This document shows, one piece after another, positions 43,405 through 44,945 of a DNA stretch of 44,945 bases (position 1 is the first letter of the stretch; every line of letters begins with the position of its first letter). The stretch lies in NCBI RefSeq assembly GCF_002934685.1, contig NZ_NKHL01000083.1, positions 1 through 44,945 on the forward strand, given 5' to 3'. The position numbers were made by a program, and so were the translations under genes. The notes under the pieces were generated by a model, which saw only the letters and a list, made by a program, of their open reading frames with translations, was not told where the DNA came from and did not search any database. Source of the stretch: Pseudomonas bohemica. Its GTDB lineage: Bacteria; Pseudomonadota; Gammaproteobacteria; Pseudomonadales; Pseudomonadaceae.

Positions 43405-44571
43405 TCATTGCACCTGCAACACTTCATCTGCCTTGCCGCCCGCGCCTTGTATGACCAGATGAATGAAGTGCAGCTTGGTAATCACCGCAGGTGGCAACAC
43501 GAACGGATAAAAATCTGGCTGCCCCATGGCGCGTGAAAGTTCGTTGAGCATACCCGCCAGTTCGATCCAGGCATTCACGAACGCCAGGAATGCCGGACCG
43601 CCCGGATGCTGCGGATCGTAGAGCGTGTTGAGCTCGAACGGCTGATAGTCGAGGTCCATATCCCGGGCGCTCATGCCCAGACTCAAGGCGGTATCCACCG
43701 CATCCATCATGTGCAGGTAATGCGCCCAGGTCTCGGCCCAGTCTTCCCACGGGTGCATAGTGGCGTAGGCGCTGACGTAGCTGGATTGCCAATCTGGCGG
43801 AGCACCGTTCTGATAATGATGATCCAGGGCATCGGCGTAGCTGGCGCGGTCATCGCCGAACAGGTTGCGGAAGCCGTCCTGCCAATAGGTGTTGGCGATC
43901 AGACGATCCCAGTAGTAATGCCCTACTTCGTGACGGAAATGTCCGAGCAGCGTGCGATAGGGTTCATGCATCTGCACGCGGACCTTCTCACGGATGGCAT
44001 CGTCCGCTTCTTCGACGTTGAGGGTGATCAGGCCATTGGCGTGCCCAGTGGTCGGCAGGTTGCCTTGCAGGTCGACACCGAGGAATTCGAACGCCAGACC
44101 ACGCTCTTCGTCGACGCTCTTCGGGATGACGGTCAAGCCAAGAGTGATCAGTTGCGCGATCATCCGGCGCTTGGCGGTCTCGATCTTGAGCCAGCGCTCA
44201 GGGTTATCCGGGATCGACAGGTCGGGGATGGTCCGGTTGAGGCTACAGGCGACACAGAATTGGCCAGCATTGTGCTCAGGGAAAATCCAGTTGCAGGCAG
44301 CGGGCGTGTCGAGGTTGGCACAACGGCGGTAGAGACCGGCCTGCGGTTCATCGCTCAGGCGCCAGGTATTGAGGTCCGGGCCAGGTTCCAGCGCGGCAAT
44401 CTTGCTCTGTTCGGGCAGATAACCCAATGCAGCCGAGCACGCCAGGCACTGGCTGTTGCGGAAGAACACTGACTGTCCGCAGCGGCATTGCCAGACTTTA
44501 CTATTGCGCTTGTTTTCGCCGACGAAAGGCGCCGCGATCCTTGTGCTGAGTTGCTCGAAGAACTGGAACAT
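43405..44571 (-). CDS. Putative zinc metallopeptidase with N-terminal zinc ribbon (Peptidase_Mx family)
   Basis: This protein has 388 residues from ATG 44571 (AGGAG upstream). The N-terminus holds a zinc ribbon, Cys29, Cys31, Cys42 and Cys45 (CRCGQ...CLAC). The catalytic motif HEVGHYYW has its HExxH at 214-218, followed by 'WAETWAHYLHMMDAVDTAL', which supplies a third ligand region. This is the pattern of the 'putative zinc-binding metallopeptidase' family (PF15887). It is cytoplasmic by sequence. The substrate is unknown. Confidence 0.9.
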   Translation of the reverse strand: MFQFFEQLSTRIAAPFVGENKRNSKVWQCRCGQSVFFRNSQCLACSAALGYLPEQSKIAALEPGPDLNTWRLSDEPQAGLYRRCANLDTPAACNWIFPEHNAGQFCVACSLNRTIPDLSIPDNPERWLKIETAKRRMIAQLITLGLTVIPKSVDEERGLAFEFLGVDLQGNLPTTGHANGLITLNVEEADDAIREKVRVQMHEPYRTLLGHFRHEVGHYYWDRLIANTYWQDGFRNLFGDDRASYADALDHHYQNGAPPDWQSSYVSAYATMHPWEDWAETWAHYLHMMDAVDTALSLGMSARDMDLDYQPFELNTLYDPQHPGGPAFLAFVNAWIELAGMLNELSRAMGQPDFYPFVLPPAVITKLHFIHLVIQGAGGKADEVLQVQ

Positions 44572-44945
44572 GACGATCTCCTGAATGGGCTGCAAGCACT
44601 AGATCATCGGGGGTTGCGGGGGGTTCCGGATATTTTTCGCAGAGTGAAATCTGTGCTTGGAACGGACTCCAGTCTGTCGGATTTTCTCGGCAGGAGCGCG
44701 CTTACGTGCAATTGCGCAGGGCCATTTGCAAATCAATTGCCTGACACACCGCGTCCGCCGGCAAGCGCGCTCCTACGGTTTTGAATCCTGCACCGGTACC
44801 GATTCCACCGCAAAAACCTGTGAGCGACGCCGGAGGTTACGACGGCAGCGAATGCGCGGGCTCAGTTATAAATGAAACGCCTGACACACCGCGTCCGCCG
44901 GCAAGCGCGCTCCTACGGTTTTGAGTCCTGCACCGGTACCGATTC
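44572..44945. other. Intergenic right edge with repeats, no gene seen
   Basis: No convincing gene. Apart from the promoter region of the metallopeptidase gene, it holds a tandem pair of near-identical 67-bp segments (44739-44805 and 44879-44945). They contain the Pseudomonas-type 'GCGCGCTCCTAC' REP half-site. Confidence 0.6.
44739..44945. repeat. Tandem repeat with 140-bp period, cut by the window end
   Basis: The segment starting GCCTGACACACCGCGTCCGC occurs at 44739 and again at 44879. The two 67-base copies differ visibly at a single base (GAATCC/GAGTCC). The second copy runs to the last base of the window, so the array may continue. Each copy includes GGCAAGCGCGCTCCTACGG, a REP-like half-site. 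Confidence 0.9.

Overview
The window looks like a chromosomal segment of a fluorescent-group Pseudomonas: high GC, and a run of genes (aer, ccoNOQP, ccoGHIS, a SafE-like gene, hemN, anr, apt, recR, ybaB, dnaX) whose order matches what I recall of the low-oxygen respiration region of P. aeruginosa. No species can be assigned from the sequence alone.

Layout. (1) 1-2.8 kb: a CPBP membrane protease and the aerotaxis receptor Aer, closed by a strong terminator. (2) 2.8-12.0 kb: an accessory block between aer and the cbb3 genes. It holds four proteins built from related all-beta modules (3043-3711, 4135-4794, 7598-9460, 9523-11433), none with a signal peptide, an opposing pertactin-type autotransporter (4928-7225), and a small unknown gene. 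Several of these genes are AT-richer at the 5' end than at the 3' end, which suggests mosaic or transferred DNA. (3) 12.0-13.6 kb: an alpha/beta hydrolase, then about 870 bp without a convincing gene. (4) 13.6-26.8 kb: the microaerobic block. ccoNOQP encodes one complete cbb3 oxidase, ccoGHIS its copper and assembly factors, hemN the anaerobic haem step (with a clear Anr box), and anr the oxygen-sensing regulator. A Phd/PIN toxin-antitoxin pair sits between ccoP and ccoG, and five 126-bp tandem repeats lie between ccoS and the SafE-like gene. (5) 26.3-31.4 kb: apt and the recR / oxidoreductase / ybaB / dnaX group, with ybaB and recR separated by an oxidoreductase gene and two terminators.

(6) 31.6-40.4 kb: a mixed set: a periplasmic solute-binding protein, a Tat-exported phosphoesterase, a T7-lysozyme-like amidase with an EF-hand-like insertion, a PhzF-family protein, an MFS transporter, an orphan Rap1a/Tai-like protein, a type I pantothenate kinase (CoaA), and the dmeR-dmeF metal-efflux pair. 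(7) 40.4-44.9 kb: the 4.5S RNA gene on the minus strand with a recognisable promoter, a GNAT acetyltransferase, a GAF-GGDEF(degenerate)-EAL protein, a zinc metallopeptidase, and a 140-bp tandem repeat running off the window end.

The functional theme is oxygen: Aer steers towards favourable oxygen or redox conditions, Anr senses low oxygen, HemN makes haem without oxygen, and cbb3 oxidase respires at low oxygen. The best candidates for undescribed biology are the modular beta-protein cluster around the autotransporter, the 126-bp repeat array that starts on the ccoS stop codon, and the toxin-antitoxin pair inside the cbb3 locus.
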